From Cohnella sp. SGD-V74 (GTDB taxonomy: Bacteria > Bacillota > Bacilli > Paenibacillales > Paenibacillaceae), in NCBI RefSeq assembly GCF_003001675.1, contig NZ_PVYW01000002.1:372001-436000 (forward strand): DNA of 64,000 nt. Direction: 5' to 3'. The notes beneath the pieces are model-generated. The model ran no database searches and had not been told where the DNA came from. It was given only the letters and a program-made list of their open reading frames with translations. Within the stretch, counting starts at the first letter, position 1, and every line of letters starts with the position of its first letter. Of this stretch, positions 33,008 through 42,163 are shown in pieces. Position numbers and translations under genes: made by a program.

Positions 33008-33808
33008 TTAAAGCCTCATTTTGCGGAAATGATTGGGCGCCGATCCCAGCTTCTTTTTGAACAGATTGGAAAAGTAGAATTCGTCCCCGAAGGAAAGATG
33101 AGCCGCGACTTCCCGTACGGTCATGCCCGTGCTCCTCAGCAGCTTTTGCGCGAAATCCAACTTTAATTGCAGATGATAGTGATAGGGCGTAACGCCGTAT
33201 TCCCGCTTGAACAGACGGATCGTTTGCGATTCGGACTTCCCGATGACCGCCGCAAGCTCGGACAAAGAAACGTTCTCCGATACCCGATGGTCCAGGTACG
33301 TTTTCAGCCGCATCGCATCCGACAGAACGGCCGGCGCATACAGATGCTCGTTCAGCTTGACCAGCAGTTCATGCACGGCCAGCGTACAGTTCAGCACGGC
33401 ATTGTCATCGTTGGCCTGCGCGTTATGAACAATTCGCTGCAGATAATTCATCGCATAGAAATCCGGGATATGGTAGCAGCCCTTCAGCCCGTATCTGCCG
33501 ATCAGATCCGTCAACAGCTCTCCCCTGACGTTGACCCAGATTTTAATCCACGGATCGTCCTTGTCCGAGAAATACAGGTGATCTTGCCCTTGATGCAGGA
33601 AATACGTGTCCCCGGCCTTCGGGTAAAATTCCTGAGAATCGATTCTGACCGTGCCTCGCCCCCGAATAATATACTCGATGCTGCTCACCGCCGAACGGGG
33701 CCGATCGATCCGGTAGCTTCCGTCGCAAAAAGATTTTCCGGCCATCTCGAACTGCAAGCCGAACGGTCCGGCAGCGTTTTCCCTGAAAGAATAGATTTCT
33801 TCTCTCAT
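33008..33808 (-). CDS. AraC-family regulator
   Basis: 266 residues from the ATG at 33808 (GAGG lies 9 nt before it; the two ATGs upstream have poorer sites). Cupin sensor (VSSIEYIIRGRGTVRIDS) and AraC domain (VSLSELAAVIGKSESQTIRLFKRE; MTVREVAAHLSFGDEFYFSNLFKKKLG). It is divergent from a DUF4965-type glycosidase-like gene, with 97 bp between starts, and may regulate it. Confidence 0.9.
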   Translation of the reverse strand: MREEIYSFRENAAGPFGLQFEMAGKSFCDGSYRIDRPRSAVSSIEYIIRGRGTVRIDSQEFYPKAGDTYFLHQGQDHLYFSDKDDPWIKIWVNVRGELLTDLIGRYGLKGCYHIPDFYAMNYLQRIVHNAQANDDNAVLNCTLAVHELLVKLNEHLYAPAVLSDAMRLKTYLDHRVSENVSLSELAAVIGKSESQTIRLFKREYGVTPYHYHLQLKLDFAQKLLRSTGMTVREVAAHLSFGDEFYFSNLFKKKLGSAPNHFRKMRL

Positions 33809-33905
33809 GCGCATTTTCCTCATCCGATCATCGTTTTTATCTATCCCTTGCCCCTATGAACGTCAGTATACTATATGTGAATCGAACAGAACAGGAGATG
33901 ATCGA

Positions 33906-35828
33906 ATGAGCTTCAGACCCTCGGCAGTTCCTCTGATTACCGTAGATCCGTATTTCAGCATTTGGTCCTTCGCCGATCGTTTGTACGACGATCACACGCG
34001 TCATTGGACAGGCCAGCGCAACGGCATGGTCGGATTGATCAAGATCGACGGCGCCGTATATCGATTCATGGGAAAAGTGGAAGCCTTCGGCGAACGCTAT
34101 TACGCCGAACCGCAGGTCATTCCGCAGATCAAGGCGGAAGTGAAGCCGCTGAGCACGATCTACACCTTTGCCAACGAGCAGGTCGAATTGACCTTAACTT
34201 TTCTAACGCCTCTTCTTCCGGATCGGCTTCCTATTCTGTCTCGTCCCGCCTCCTATATCAGCTACGACATCGCCGTCAAAGACGGGCAGCAGCACGAGAT
34301 TGAAGTGTATTTCGATATTGCGGGAGAATGCAGCGTCAATACGATGGATCAGAAGGTCGTCTTCCGCCGCGGCGCCGATTCCGTGTACTGCGGCAATGCG
34401 GAGCAGAAGCCGCTTAACGCCAGCGGAGACAATATCCGCATCGACTGGGGTTATCTGCATGTAGCGCATCCCGGAGCGTTCGTGACCGACTATGACGGAC
34501 GTTATCGCTTCCTGACCGGCGGGGAAGCTGCGCGGGTGGACGACGATGGCGACACCCCCAAGCCTGCCAGCGAATATCGCTGCATCGCGCTGATCAGCGA
34601 CAAGCTGTCCGATACGATCTGCCTTGCCTACGACGACATCAAGTCGATCGAATATTTCGGGGAACAGGTGGATGCCTACTATAAAAAAGAATACGGAACC
34701 TTCGACAACATGCTGAAGCAAGCCGTATCCGACTATGGGCAAGTGAGCGCTTGGGCAGCGGAGTTCGAGGAGAAGCTGAATGGCGAGACCGCGAAAGTGA
34801 ACCGGTATTACGCGGACATCGCGGCTCTGGCCTACCGGCAGACGATCGCCGCCCATAAGCTGGTGCTGCACGAAGGGGAAGCTCTGTTCCTGTCCAAGGA
34901 ATGCTTTAGCAACGGCTGCATCGCCACGCTGGACGTCACCTATCCTTCGATCCCGCTGTTCCTGAAATACAATCCGGAGCTGGTCAAGGGCATGCTGCGC
35001 CCGATTCTGAAATATGCGCGAACCGACGCTTGGAAGTTCGATTTTGCTCCTCACGACTGCGGTCAATATCCGCTGTGCAACGGCCAGGTGTACGGCGAGA
35101 ACAAACTCGAATATCAAATGCCGGTAGAAGAATGCGGCAATATGCTGCTGTCGGTGGCGGCGCTGTCGCGCTATGAAGGCTCGAACGAATTCGCGCTGCA
35201 AGAGAAGCCGCTGCTGGACAAATGGGCGGATTACTTGCTGGTGAACGGCTATGACCCGGGAAACCAGCTGTGCACGGACGATTTTGCCGGACATCTGGCC
35301 CACAACTGCAACTTGAGCATGAAGGCCATCGTGGCGCTGGGGGCGTACGGCAAGCTTGTGAACGAGGAGAAATACATCTCGGCCGCGAAGGCGATGGCGG
35401 ACAAGTGGAGCGCGGAGGCTCGGAAGGAAGAAGGCTCTTTGCTGGCCTTCGATCAGCCGGATTCCTGGAGCCTCAAGTACAACATCGTGTGGGACAAACT
35501 GCTTGAGGTCGGTCTGTTTGACCAAGAGGTATACGAAAGCGAAATCCGGCTGTATTCCGCCAAAATGAACCGTTACGGCGTGCCGCTGGACTCGCGCTCG
35601 GACTACACCAAGCTCGATTGGCTGGCGTGGACGACGGTGTTTACGGACAACGGCGAGTATAGCGAACGCTTGTACAAAGCCATCTGGGATTTCATCAGCG
35701 AAACGGCCGAACGGGTGCCGATCACCGACTGGTATTACAGCTCTACCCCGCACCAGGTGAAGTATTCGCGCTACAGCGGATTTCAGAACCGGACCGTTCT
35801 GGGCGGGATTTATATTAATTTGCTGTAG
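33906..35828 (+). CDS. DUF4965/glutaminase-like (alpha/alpha)6-barrel family protein
   Basis: 640 residues, cytoplasmic as no signal peptide is present. It has the layout of the glutaminase A/DUF4965 family: an N-terminal beta-sandwich (VDPYFSIWSFADRLYDDHTRHWTG near residue 15) and a C-terminal helical barrel (HDCGQYPLCNGQVYGENKLEYQMPVEECGNML near 378; DDFAGHLAHNCNLSMKAIVALG near 459). AGGAG lies 8 nt before the ATG at 33906. Bacterial members are found in sugar-degradation loci; the substrate here is unknown. It is divergent from an AraC regulator and convergent with the GH99-like gene. Confidence 0.82.
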   Translation: MSFRPSAVPLITVDPYFSIWSFADRLYDDHTRHWTGQRNGMVGLIKIDGAVYRFMGKVEAFGERYYAEPQVIPQIKAEVKPLSTIYTFANEQVELTLTFLTPLLPDRLPILSRPASYISYDIAVKDGQQHEIEVYFDIAGECSVNTMDQKVVFRRGADSVYCGNAEQKPLNASGDNIRIDWGYLHVAHPGAFVTDYDGRYRFLTGGEAARVDDDGDTPKPASEYRCIALISDKLSDTICLAYDDIKSIEYFGEQVDAYYKKEYGTFDNMLKQAVSDYGQVSAWAAEFEEKLNGETAKVNRYYADIAALAYRQTIAAHKLVLHEGEALFLSKECFSNGCIATLDVTYPSIPLFLKYNPELVKGMLRPILKYARTDAWKFDFAPHDCGQYPLCNGQVYGENKLEYQMPVEECGNMLLSVAALSRYEGSNEFALQEKPLLDKWADYLLVNGYDPGNQLCTDDFAGHLAHNCNLSMKAIVALGAYGKLVNEEKYISAAKAMADKWSAEARKEEGSLLAFDQPDSWSLKYNIVWDKLLEVGLFDQEVYESEIRLYSAKMNRYGVPLDSRSDYTKLDWLAWTTVFTDNGEYSERLYKAIWDFISETAERVPITDWYYSSTPHQVKYSRYSGFQNRTVLGGIYINLL

Positions 35829-35912
35829 ATGACGTCCCGTTCGGGATTGGCCGCTTGCGAGCGACGTCCATGTCGGTTTTCCGCTGTATTTTGTTCTTCG
35901 TTCATGTGGACG

Positions 35913-35944
35913 GGGAGGAATACGTGACCCACGTATTTCCTCCC
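35913..35944. terminator. Hairpin between convergent glycosidase genes
   Basis: GGGAGGAATACGT pairs with ACGTATTTCCTCCC with one bulged T and a CACC-like loop. It is strong but lacks a T-tract on either strand; its position between two convergent stop codons favours a terminator role. Confidence 0.55.
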
Positions 35945-36007
35945 TCCAAATTGCCGCCGGAGACGCCGGTTGCAAGGACTTATGAGACAGCTCTTCTCGC
36001 TTCTCTA

Positions 36008-37102
36008 TCAATCTTCCGTCTTGCCGAATACATCGCGTATCGCTTCCAAATAAGCCATTCCGTGCTTCGTGTCCGGTTCCAGATAACCGCCTTCCGTCCA
36101 TTCGTTCCAAGCGTACACCGTAATCATCGGCGGTTCGAGGCCTATGCGATCCACGTACGCCTTGGAACGACGAAGCGCCTCTTCGAACTTGCCCGGAGCA
36201 TTGTCGGACAGAACCGGCGTATACGGATATTCCCCGAGCTCGTAAGGAGCATCGGCGTCGCATCGCGGAGACGGGTCCCATCCCATCGTCACGTTAGGAT
36301 AGTAGGGCACTGCATATTCTTCGCGGAGATCGTCCCATTTCGCCATCGCCACTTCCATATACTCGCCGAAGTCCGTATGAGGGAACGACTCCGGATCCGT
36401 ATGGTGAATCCAGACGTAGGAAGTGACGCTGTCCGCTTGGAACAGACGGATAATGGCGTTCGGGTCATCGCCGATGATCGCCTCATGCTTCGCTTGCAAG
36501 CCCCATTCCATCAAATTCAGATGCAGCCCTGGGTAACCGGCCTCCACCGTCTTGCGGCGAAAATCGGCCAGCGCGTCGGCAGTCGCTTCGATGCCGCCCA
36601 GCCCGGCGACGAGCGTATGCGTCTCGTAAATCGAGAAGTACGGCTTGCCGTCGATCTTCAGGAAATTCGACTCTCCGAAATATCGTTCGATCAAGTAATC
36701 GGTCATCGCGTCGAAGCGTTCCCTGTTAAGCTCGTTGTGATTCGCCCACATGATGCCGAAGCGGAGTCGGTCGCGGTTGTTCGCTTGCAGGAACCCTTCT
36801 TCCAGCGCCCGGTGCAGGAAGGGGCCTTCAGCGCCTTGCAGATCCCAGTACCAGTCGTACAGGAACGACGTAATGCCGTGATCGGCGGCCGCGTCGATCT
36901 GCTTCTCGCTGACGCGCGGATCGGATTCGTCAAGCTCTCCCCAGAGCGGGGTCTTCGGTTGCTCGTGGCCGGGGAATCGCGGCTTGGCCGTTCTCAGCGA
37001 AGGCCACTCGGTCCAGCCTTTGCCCTTCTGCTTCTCATTGGTCGGGTCGGAGTGCCATTGCGGAAAATAGTAAACGGCGACTTCATAGGGTTTGCGGCTC
37101 AT
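36008..37102 (-). CDS. Glycoside hydrolase family 99-like (WbsX-type) domain protein
   Basis: 364 residues. The GH99-like TIM barrel is suggested by VAVYYFPQWHSDP at the start, ITSFLYDWYWDLQ near 78, and AWNEWTEGGYLEPDTK near 337. No signal peptide, so it acts inside the cell. It is the last gene of the unit yesM-yesN, binding protein, two permeases, GH99-like, and would process the imported sugar. GGGAGG precedes the ATG; it follows the permease by 28 bp. Actual substrate unknown. Confidence 0.82.
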   Translation of the reverse strand: MSRKPYEVAVYYFPQWHSDPTNEKQKGKGWTEWPSLRTAKPRFPGHEQPKTPLWGELDESDPRVSEKQIDAAADHGITSFLYDWYWDLQGAEGPFLHRALEEGFLQANNRDRLRFGIMWANHNELNRERFDAMTDYLIERYFGESNFLKIDGKPYFSIYETHTLVAGLGGIEATADALADFRRKTVEAGYPGLHLNLMEWGLQAKHEAIIGDDPNAIIRLFQADSVTSYVWIHHTDPESFPHTDFGEYMEVAMAKWDDLREEYAVPYYPNVTMGWDPSPRCDADAPYELGEYPYTPVLSDNAPGKFEEALRRSKAYVDRIGLEPPMITVYAWNEWTEGGYLEPDTKHGMAYLEAIRDVFGKTED

Positions 37103-37130
37103 ATCTGAATTCCTCCCGGGGTACTTGTCA

Positions 37131-37958
37131 TTATCCTTTCACAGATCCCATTACTAACCCTTTGAGCATATATTTCTGCGTGAACAGGAACAGTACGACC
37201 AGCGGCAGCACGGAGAGTACGCTAAGCGCGAATACCGGCCCCAGATTGATCGACTGCTTGTTGGCCATAAATTGTACGATCTGCGGCATAAGCGTCATCT
37301 TCGACGGATCGTTCAGGAAAATAAGCGGCGTAACGAAATCGTTCCATGCTGCATAGATGTTCGTAATGACGAACGTGCCTGTTGCCGGCATAAGCAGCGG
37401 GAAGATAATCATCCAGAATAGACGCAGTCGTCCGCAGCCGTCGATCGCAGCCGATTCCTCAAGCTCGCGCGGAATCGATTTCGTAAACGCCGAATAGAGG
37501 AACGTCGCCATCGGAATGCCCGCTGCAGCCGCCATGAACACGAGCAATGTGCGGGTATTGATCAGCTCAAGCGCGATAGCGAGCTTGAACATCGGAATCA
37601 ACGATCCGACGGTCGGAATAATCAGACCGGACAGAATGAACAGGAAGACGTAGCGGAAAAACCGCTGATTCATCCGCGCCAACACGAATCCCGACATAGA
37701 GGCGACGAGAATGGTCAGCACAAGCCCCCCTAACGTGACATACAGCGTATTGCCGAGCCCCCTGAAGAAAGCGACATCCTGAAAGGCAGCTTTGTAATAC
37801 TCCAGGTACAGCTGATTCGGCAGCTTGAACGGATCATAGAAGATCGCCGGCTGTTTAATGCTCATCATCAGCAAATAACATACGGGAAGCAGGAAGAGCA
37901 GCGCGAGCAGCAGCATTAACGCCTCTATAAGCAGCGGAGGCTTGCGGAGTTGTCCCAT
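37131..37958 (-). CDS. Sugar ABC transporter permease (MalG-like)
   Basis: 275 residues, six membrane helices, and the EAA loop (ELEESAAIDGCGRLRLFWMIIFPLL) near residue 165 that contacts the ATPase. It overlaps the upstream permease by one base. It imports sugar with the partner permease and the binding protein at 38.9-40.3 kb. No ATPase is encoded here, so a shared MsmX-type ATPase elsewhere is expected. Confidence 0.92.
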   Translation of the reverse strand: MGQLRKPPLLIEALMLLLALLFLLPVCYLLMMSIKQPAIFYDPFKLPNQLYLEYYKAAFQDVAFFRGLGNTLYVTLGGLVLTILVASMSGFVLARMNQRFFRYVFLFILSGLIIPTVGSLIPMFKLAIALELINTRTLLVFMAAAAGIPMATFLYSAFTKSIPRELEESAAIDGCGRLRLFWMIIFPLLMPATGTFVITNIYAAWNDFVTPLIFLNDPSKMTLMPQIVQFMANKQSINLGPVFALSVLSVLPLVVLFLFTQKYMLKGLVMGSVKG

Positions 37959-38836
37959 TACAGCTCTACCTCCCTCTTGCTTGTGATTCTGAGCTGGACG
38001 ATCGCAACGATAATGATGAAGAAGGCGAGCACGATGCTTGCAGCCGTTGCATAACCGTATTGCGTATTCTGGAAGGCCGCGTTGTAGACCGCCAGGAACA
38101 GTGTATAGGAAGATGTTCCCGGTCCGCCGTTAGTCAAAATATACGGCAGCTCGAACAGGCGCAACCCGCCCACGACAATCAGGAAAAGCACGACCGACAC
38201 CGTCGTCATCAGCATCGGCAGCGTAATTGTCCGGAACAAAGTAAACCCTTTAGCCCCTTCAATCTCGGCCGCTTCATAGATGTCATTCGGAATGGACTGC
38301 AGACCGGCCAAATAAATAATGGCGCAATATCCGATGCCTTGCCATTGCGTAAGCAGAATGATCGTCGGGAACGAGGTTTGAACGGTGCCCAACCAGTCCT
38401 GAATAATCGACTCCAGACCTAACCGAATGAGAATACCGTTAAATAACCCTTCGTAATTGAGCAGTTGCCCCCAAATAATCGAAGTGACGACAAGACTGAT
38501 CACAATCGGCAAGTACAGGCTGGTTCGCAGAAACGCCTTCGTGCGAAATGGCTTATTCAGCATAACGGCCAGAAACAGAGCGAGCGTATTTTGGACGATC
38601 ACCCCGAAGGCGACCATCTTCATCGTGTTGAAGAAGCCATCCTTCATTCTTTGGTCTTTAAGCAAGTTAACATAATTGTCGAAGCCAATGAATCTTGGCG
38701 GCTTCAGCGCATTCCATTCGGTGAACGAATAGTAGATGCTTTGCAGAAAAGGAAGATAGAAAAACATTCCGAATATAAGCAGCGCGGGCAATAGGAACAA
38801 AACCCCCGACAAGTATAATCTTCTGTTTTGATTCAT
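37958..38836 (-). CDS. Sugar ABC transporter permease (MalF-like)
   Basis: 292 residues, six membrane helices, EAA loop (IYEAAEIEGAKGFTLFRTITLPMLM) near residue 190. It partners with the overlapping downstream permease. It lies 90 bp after the binding protein gene, a gap that holds an intercistronic hairpin and no own promoter that I can see. Confidence 0.92.
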   Translation of the reverse strand: MNQNRRLYLSGVLFLLPALLIFGMFFYLPFLQSIYYSFTEWNALKPPRFIGFDNYVNLLKDQRMKDGFFNTMKMVAFGVIVQNTLALFLAVMLNKPFRTKAFLRTSLYLPIVISLVVTSIIWGQLLNYEGLFNGILIRLGLESIIQDWLGTVQTSFPTIILLTQWQGIGYCAIIYLAGLQSIPNDIYEAAEIEGAKGFTLFRTITLPMLMTTVSVVLFLIVVGGLRLFELPYILTNGGPGTSSYTLFLAVYNAAFQNTQYGYATAASIVLAFFIIIVAIVQLRITSKREVEL

Positions 38837-38871
38837 TGGATGTCACCCGCTTTCCGGTACTGGGCAGAGAA

Positions 38872-38902
38872 GGCCCAACCGCGAACGGCCGGCGGCTGGA
38901 CC
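38872..38902 (-). other. Intercistronic hairpin between binding protein and permease genes
   Basis: GGTCCAGCCGC pairs with GCGGTTGGGCC on the minus strand. No U-run follows. Such hairpins after binding-protein genes typically stabilise the upstream transcript so that the binding protein is made in excess. Confidence 0.5.
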
Positions 38903-38926
38903 CTCTCATGTGCTTGAATGTCGCGT

Positions 38927-40306
38927 TTATTCCGGTAAAGTTACTGTCGCTTTGTCTCTCTCGAGGCTGTCGATCATCGGCTTCAAGTCGGCCGGAGTAA
39001 ACTTCACGCCGGATACGACCTTCGTCGTGACATCGATTAACGCGTTAGCTCCACTTGTCGGAAGATAGCTCTCTAAGCGTACAGGCAGGGATTTCTTACT
39101 CACCGCTTCCTGGACTTCGGAGACGACCGGATCGTCATACGTGACGCTGACGTCCGACAACATGGTCAACGCTCCGCCGCCTACGAGATACGGACCGTAC
39201 AGCTCGGGCGAGGCGACCACGTTAACCAAGTCCTTCGCCTCCTGCATCAATTCCGTCTGAGCGTTAACGCCCAGCGCCTCATTGCTGCCAATGATCATCG
39301 CTGTATTTCCCTTGTCGTCCATTAACGGGAAGAACCCGATATCGAAGCTTTCGAAGCCGCCGTTGGCGATGTTTTCCTTGTTCGCGCCAGGCATCCACGG
39401 TCCCTGAATGATCATCGCCGCTTCGCCTTTGGCGAACAGTTGAGCGGATTGCGGCCAGTCGATGCTGAGCGCGTTTTTGTTGAAGTAATCGTTCTCCTTC
39501 ATCTTCTGGAAGTTAAGGAATACTTCCTGAATGAGCGGATCGTCCAACTTCTTCTCGCCGTTGTAGATTTTCAATCCGAAATCCGGATCTTCGCTGAACA
39601 AATACGGCTGCAGCCAATTAGTGGCGAACATTTGTGCCGTCCAGGCATCTTTGAACCCAAGCGCGATCGGCGTAATTCCCGCTTGTTTGATCGCCTCGGC
39701 GACATCCATGAACTCCTGTGTCGTCTTCGGAGGTTGAAGGCCGAGATCTGCGAAAATCTTCTTGTTATACCATACGCCCCCGCCGATGCTCCCCCCCATC
39801 GGCAAGGCGTACGTTTTGCCTTGGAAATGGGTTTGCAGGTCTGTCTGACCCGCTTCATTCAGTCTGGCTACCCAAGGCTCGTTGGACAAGTCTTCCAAGT
39901 ATCCATCAACCACATATTCTTGGTTCTGATAGAAGATAACGTCAGGCGCCGATCTGGAGGCGAGCTGCGCTTTAAGCTTATCGAAATAAGGAAGACCCAA
40001 CGTGATGTCCCACTGAATTTTGGCGTTCGGATACAGTTCCTTGTACTTATCCTCAATCCCTTGCTTAAAGGCTACTTGATACGAACGATCGTCGATGAAC
40101 CATGCACCTACGCGAATCGTGAACGCTTTGTCGCTGCCCGCTTTCGGCGCTTCCTCGGAAGCGGATTCAGAAGGACTGGCCGCCGGAGCTTCGCTGGCGC
40201 TCGGACTCGGAGAGGCGTTGTTATTCTTGTTTCCGCCGCACGCGGACAGAACGAGACCGAAGCACAGAATCAGCATTAATCCCATCCAGGCTTTGCTTGA
40301 CTTCAT
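38927..40306 (-). CDS. Sugar ABC transporter substrate-binding lipoprotein
   Basis: 459 residues from the ATG at 40306. Lipobox LSAC at Cys23 and a Ser/Ala/Pro linker predict a lipoprotein; the mature part is a family-1 extracellular solute-binding protein (VRLESYLPTSGANALIDVTTKVVSG near the end). AAGGGGG lies 10 nt before the ATG. Located after yesM-yesN (302-bp gap with an inverted-repeat element) and before the two permeases. Ligand unknown. Confidence 0.92.
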   Translation of the reverse strand: MKSSKAWMGLMLILCFGLVLSACGGNKNNNASPSPSASEAPAASPSESASEEAPKAGSDKAFTIRVGAWFIDDRSYQVAFKQGIEDKYKELYPNAKIQWDITLGLPYFDKLKAQLASRSAPDVIFYQNQEYVVDGYLEDLSNEPWVARLNEAGQTDLQTHFQGKTYALPMGGSIGGGVWYNKKIFADLGLQPPKTTQEFMDVAEAIKQAGITPIALGFKDAWTAQMFATNWLQPYLFSEDPDFGLKIYNGEKKLDDPLIQEVFLNFQKMKENDYFNKNALSIDWPQSAQLFAKGEAAMIIQGPWMPGANKENIANGGFESFDIGFFPLMDDKGNTAMIIGSNEALGVNAQTELMQEAKDLVNVVASPELYGPYLVGGGALTMLSDVSVTYDDPVVSEVQEAVSKKSLPVRLESYLPTSGANALIDVTTKVVSGVKFTPADLKPMIDSLERDKATVTLPE

Positions 40307-40332
40307 ATGGTGTAATCCCCCTTTTAGTGGTT

Positions 40333-40499
40333 GTTCAAAAAGTCCAATTTTGATCACGGAGCAGATCAGGAAGCGGATTCGACATCGAATCTTGAATTCA
40401 GCCGGATCTTCCGGTACTCATGTAGCTTCCACTACACTCCGTTCCTCATCACCGGTCTTCATCCAACCTTCTCGGTGCTGAAAATCGGACTTTTTGAAC
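40333..40499. mobile_element. 167-bp palindromic intergenic repeat, MITE-like
   Basis: GTTCAAAAAGTCC (40333-40345) has its exact inverted copy at 40487-40499, and the similarity extends imperfectly inward to about 25 bp. The element can fold into a long hairpin. It lies in the gap between yesN and the binding protein gene. It matches my recollection of a common Paenibacillus intergenic repeat but that was not checked. It encodes nothing; no target duplication is evident. Confidence 0.6.
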
Positions 40500-40608
40500 T
40501 CGCTCTTAAGATATCTTCCCTCTTAAGATAACGCTTCCAGAGCGATTTTCGGATGGTTGGGTTTTGCCTTTTCTTTGCTCCGTTTGACCGATTCGACAGG
40601 TTCCGTAA

Positions 40609-42162
40609 TTAAGGCTTCGGTCGCTGCTCGGCTTGAGCGCGAAAGGCATTGGGGGTAAAGCCGGTCATCTTCTTGAACAAAATATTGAAATGGGAGGAGT
40701 CCTTGAAACCGACCGAGTAGGCGACCTCGTACGCCTTCAAATCCCCGCGCATAAGCTTTGATTTGGCTTCCTCGATTCGATGCTCCCACAGCAAGTCGCT
40801 GAAGTTTTTGCCCGTCTCCCGCTTGATCAACCGGCTAAGGTACGAATAATTGACGTTCAGCTTCTTGGCTGTCGTCTGGAGATTAATATCCTCCATGTAG
40901 CTCTGCTCGATCACTCTCTTCGTCTCCAGCACCAGCGACTTGGACGACTGGCCCAGCGTACTCGACATGCGCGCGGCATAGTCGAGAAGCTGCCGTTCCG
41001 TCAGCGTCATCAGATCGGTCAGAATAACGCAGCTCAGCAACCGTTCCCGAATGTCCACTCTCGCCTCGCTGGAGATGAGGATTTCCGACTCCAGCAGCAC
41101 CTGTTCGGCCTTGTCCAATAAACTAAGACAGACATGCTGCATCTCCTTCTTGCCCGCTCCCGTGGACAACAACTGACGATAGCTGTCTCGCAGCAGCGCC
41201 TTAATGCCTTCCGTATCGACTCGGCGAATCAGATCTCCCAGCCTCAATACAGAGAATTCCGTATCCTTCTTACGTTCGGCGAGCATCGACTCGAGCGCAT
41301 CGAAGGAGATGACCGACTTGCGGCCGAGCAGCATCCGGTACTCCATTCCTTGGGCCGCCTGTTCGATCGCCGATTGCAGATCGAGCGGCGTGGCCAACTC
41401 CCGACTCAACGCAGCGGATAATGTGAACGCTTCGTGATCCGTCTGCTCAATGATCTTCCGGGCGAGAGTCATCGCCTGATCGTGCAGCTCGCCAGGCACC
41501 GCCCCGCTGCGCGCGAAGAGCAGCAAATATACCCCGGAAGCCGTAGTGGCCGCCCAGGCCTTCAGTCCGCTCTCTTCAACAGAGGCCCCAATTTCCCGCT
41601 TCAAAATCAGCTTGGAGAACGGCGTTCTCTCCGGCGCGGTACTTACGATATGATCCACCTCGACATAGAGCAGCAAGCAGGTCTCCCCTGCCAACGCCTG
41701 CTCGGAAAGCCATTCTCTCTTCTCATCGTCGCTCAATGAATCGCTCGTCAACAGGTCGAAAGCTTCCTCCTGTTCCAGCCATGATCGTGTTTCCTTCCGA
41801 TGAGCAATCAGAGCCTCGACGCTCTGGACCAGATCGGCTCCCCGGAACGGCTTCGTCAGGAAATCCGCTACCCCGAGCTTGATCCCCTTCTTGGCGTATT
41901 CAAATTCGTTATAGGCCGTAAGAAAAATAATCGGAAGATCGGACCTGGTTTCCCTGATCTTCTCCGCCAATTCGATCCCATCCATCTCCGGCATGCGAAT
42001 GTCGGTAATGAGCAACTCGGGGCGTATCTCCTCAAACAATTCGAGAGCCTTCACCCCGTTGGCCGCAGAGCCTGCGATGACGCACCCCAAAGCCTCCCAC
42101 TCCGTCATGCTGCAAATGTAATCGCGAATTTCCTTCTCATCGTCCACTACCAGAATTCTCAT
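40609..42162 (-). CDS. YesN-type response regulator (REC + AraC)
   Basis: 517 residues; receiver with D8-D9 and phosphoacceptor D54 (ELLITDIRMPEMDG), AraC DNA-binding end (INLQTTAKKLNVNYSYLSRLIKRETG; AYEVAYSVGFKDSSHFNILFKKMTG). It starts one base after the kinase stop codon. It most likely activates the adjacent binding protein-permease-GH99 unit, though no promoter with the GTCAC repeats was seen there. Confidence 0.92.
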   Translation of the reverse strand: MRILVVDDEKEIRDYICSMTEWEALGCVIAGSAANGVKALELFEEIRPELLITDIRMPEMDGIELAEKIRETRSDLPIIFLTAYNEFEYAKKGIKLGVADFLTKPFRGADLVQSVEALIAHRKETRSWLEQEEAFDLLTSDSLSDDEKREWLSEQALAGETCLLLYVEVDHIVSTAPERTPFSKLILKREIGASVEESGLKAWAATTASGVYLLLFARSGAVPGELHDQAMTLARKIIEQTDHEAFTLSAALSRELATPLDLQSAIEQAAQGMEYRMLLGRKSVISFDALESMLAERKKDTEFSVLRLGDLIRRVDTEGIKALLRDSYRQLLSTGAGKKEMQHVCLSLLDKAEQVLLESEILISSEARVDIRERLLSCVILTDLMTLTERQLLDYAARMSSTLGQSSKSLVLETKRVIEQSYMEDINLQTTAKKLNVNYSYLSRLIKRETGKNFSDLLWEHRIEEAKSKLMRGDLKAYEVAYSVGFKDSSHFNILFKKMTGFTPNAFRAQAEQRPKP

Positions 42163-42163
42163 G

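Noticed and set aside
34203-36281. Long minus-strand open frame of 692 codons
   Set aside because: It is a shadow of the DUF4965 gene and of the intergenic hairpin; no ribosome site or recognisable domain.
40307-40608. GTCAC-repeat promoter for the binding protein at 38.9-40.3 kb
   Set aside because: No pair of GTCAC repeats 21 bp apart was found in this gap; only the MITE-like element and an unrelated direct repeat (TCTTAAGATA twice, 17 bp apart).
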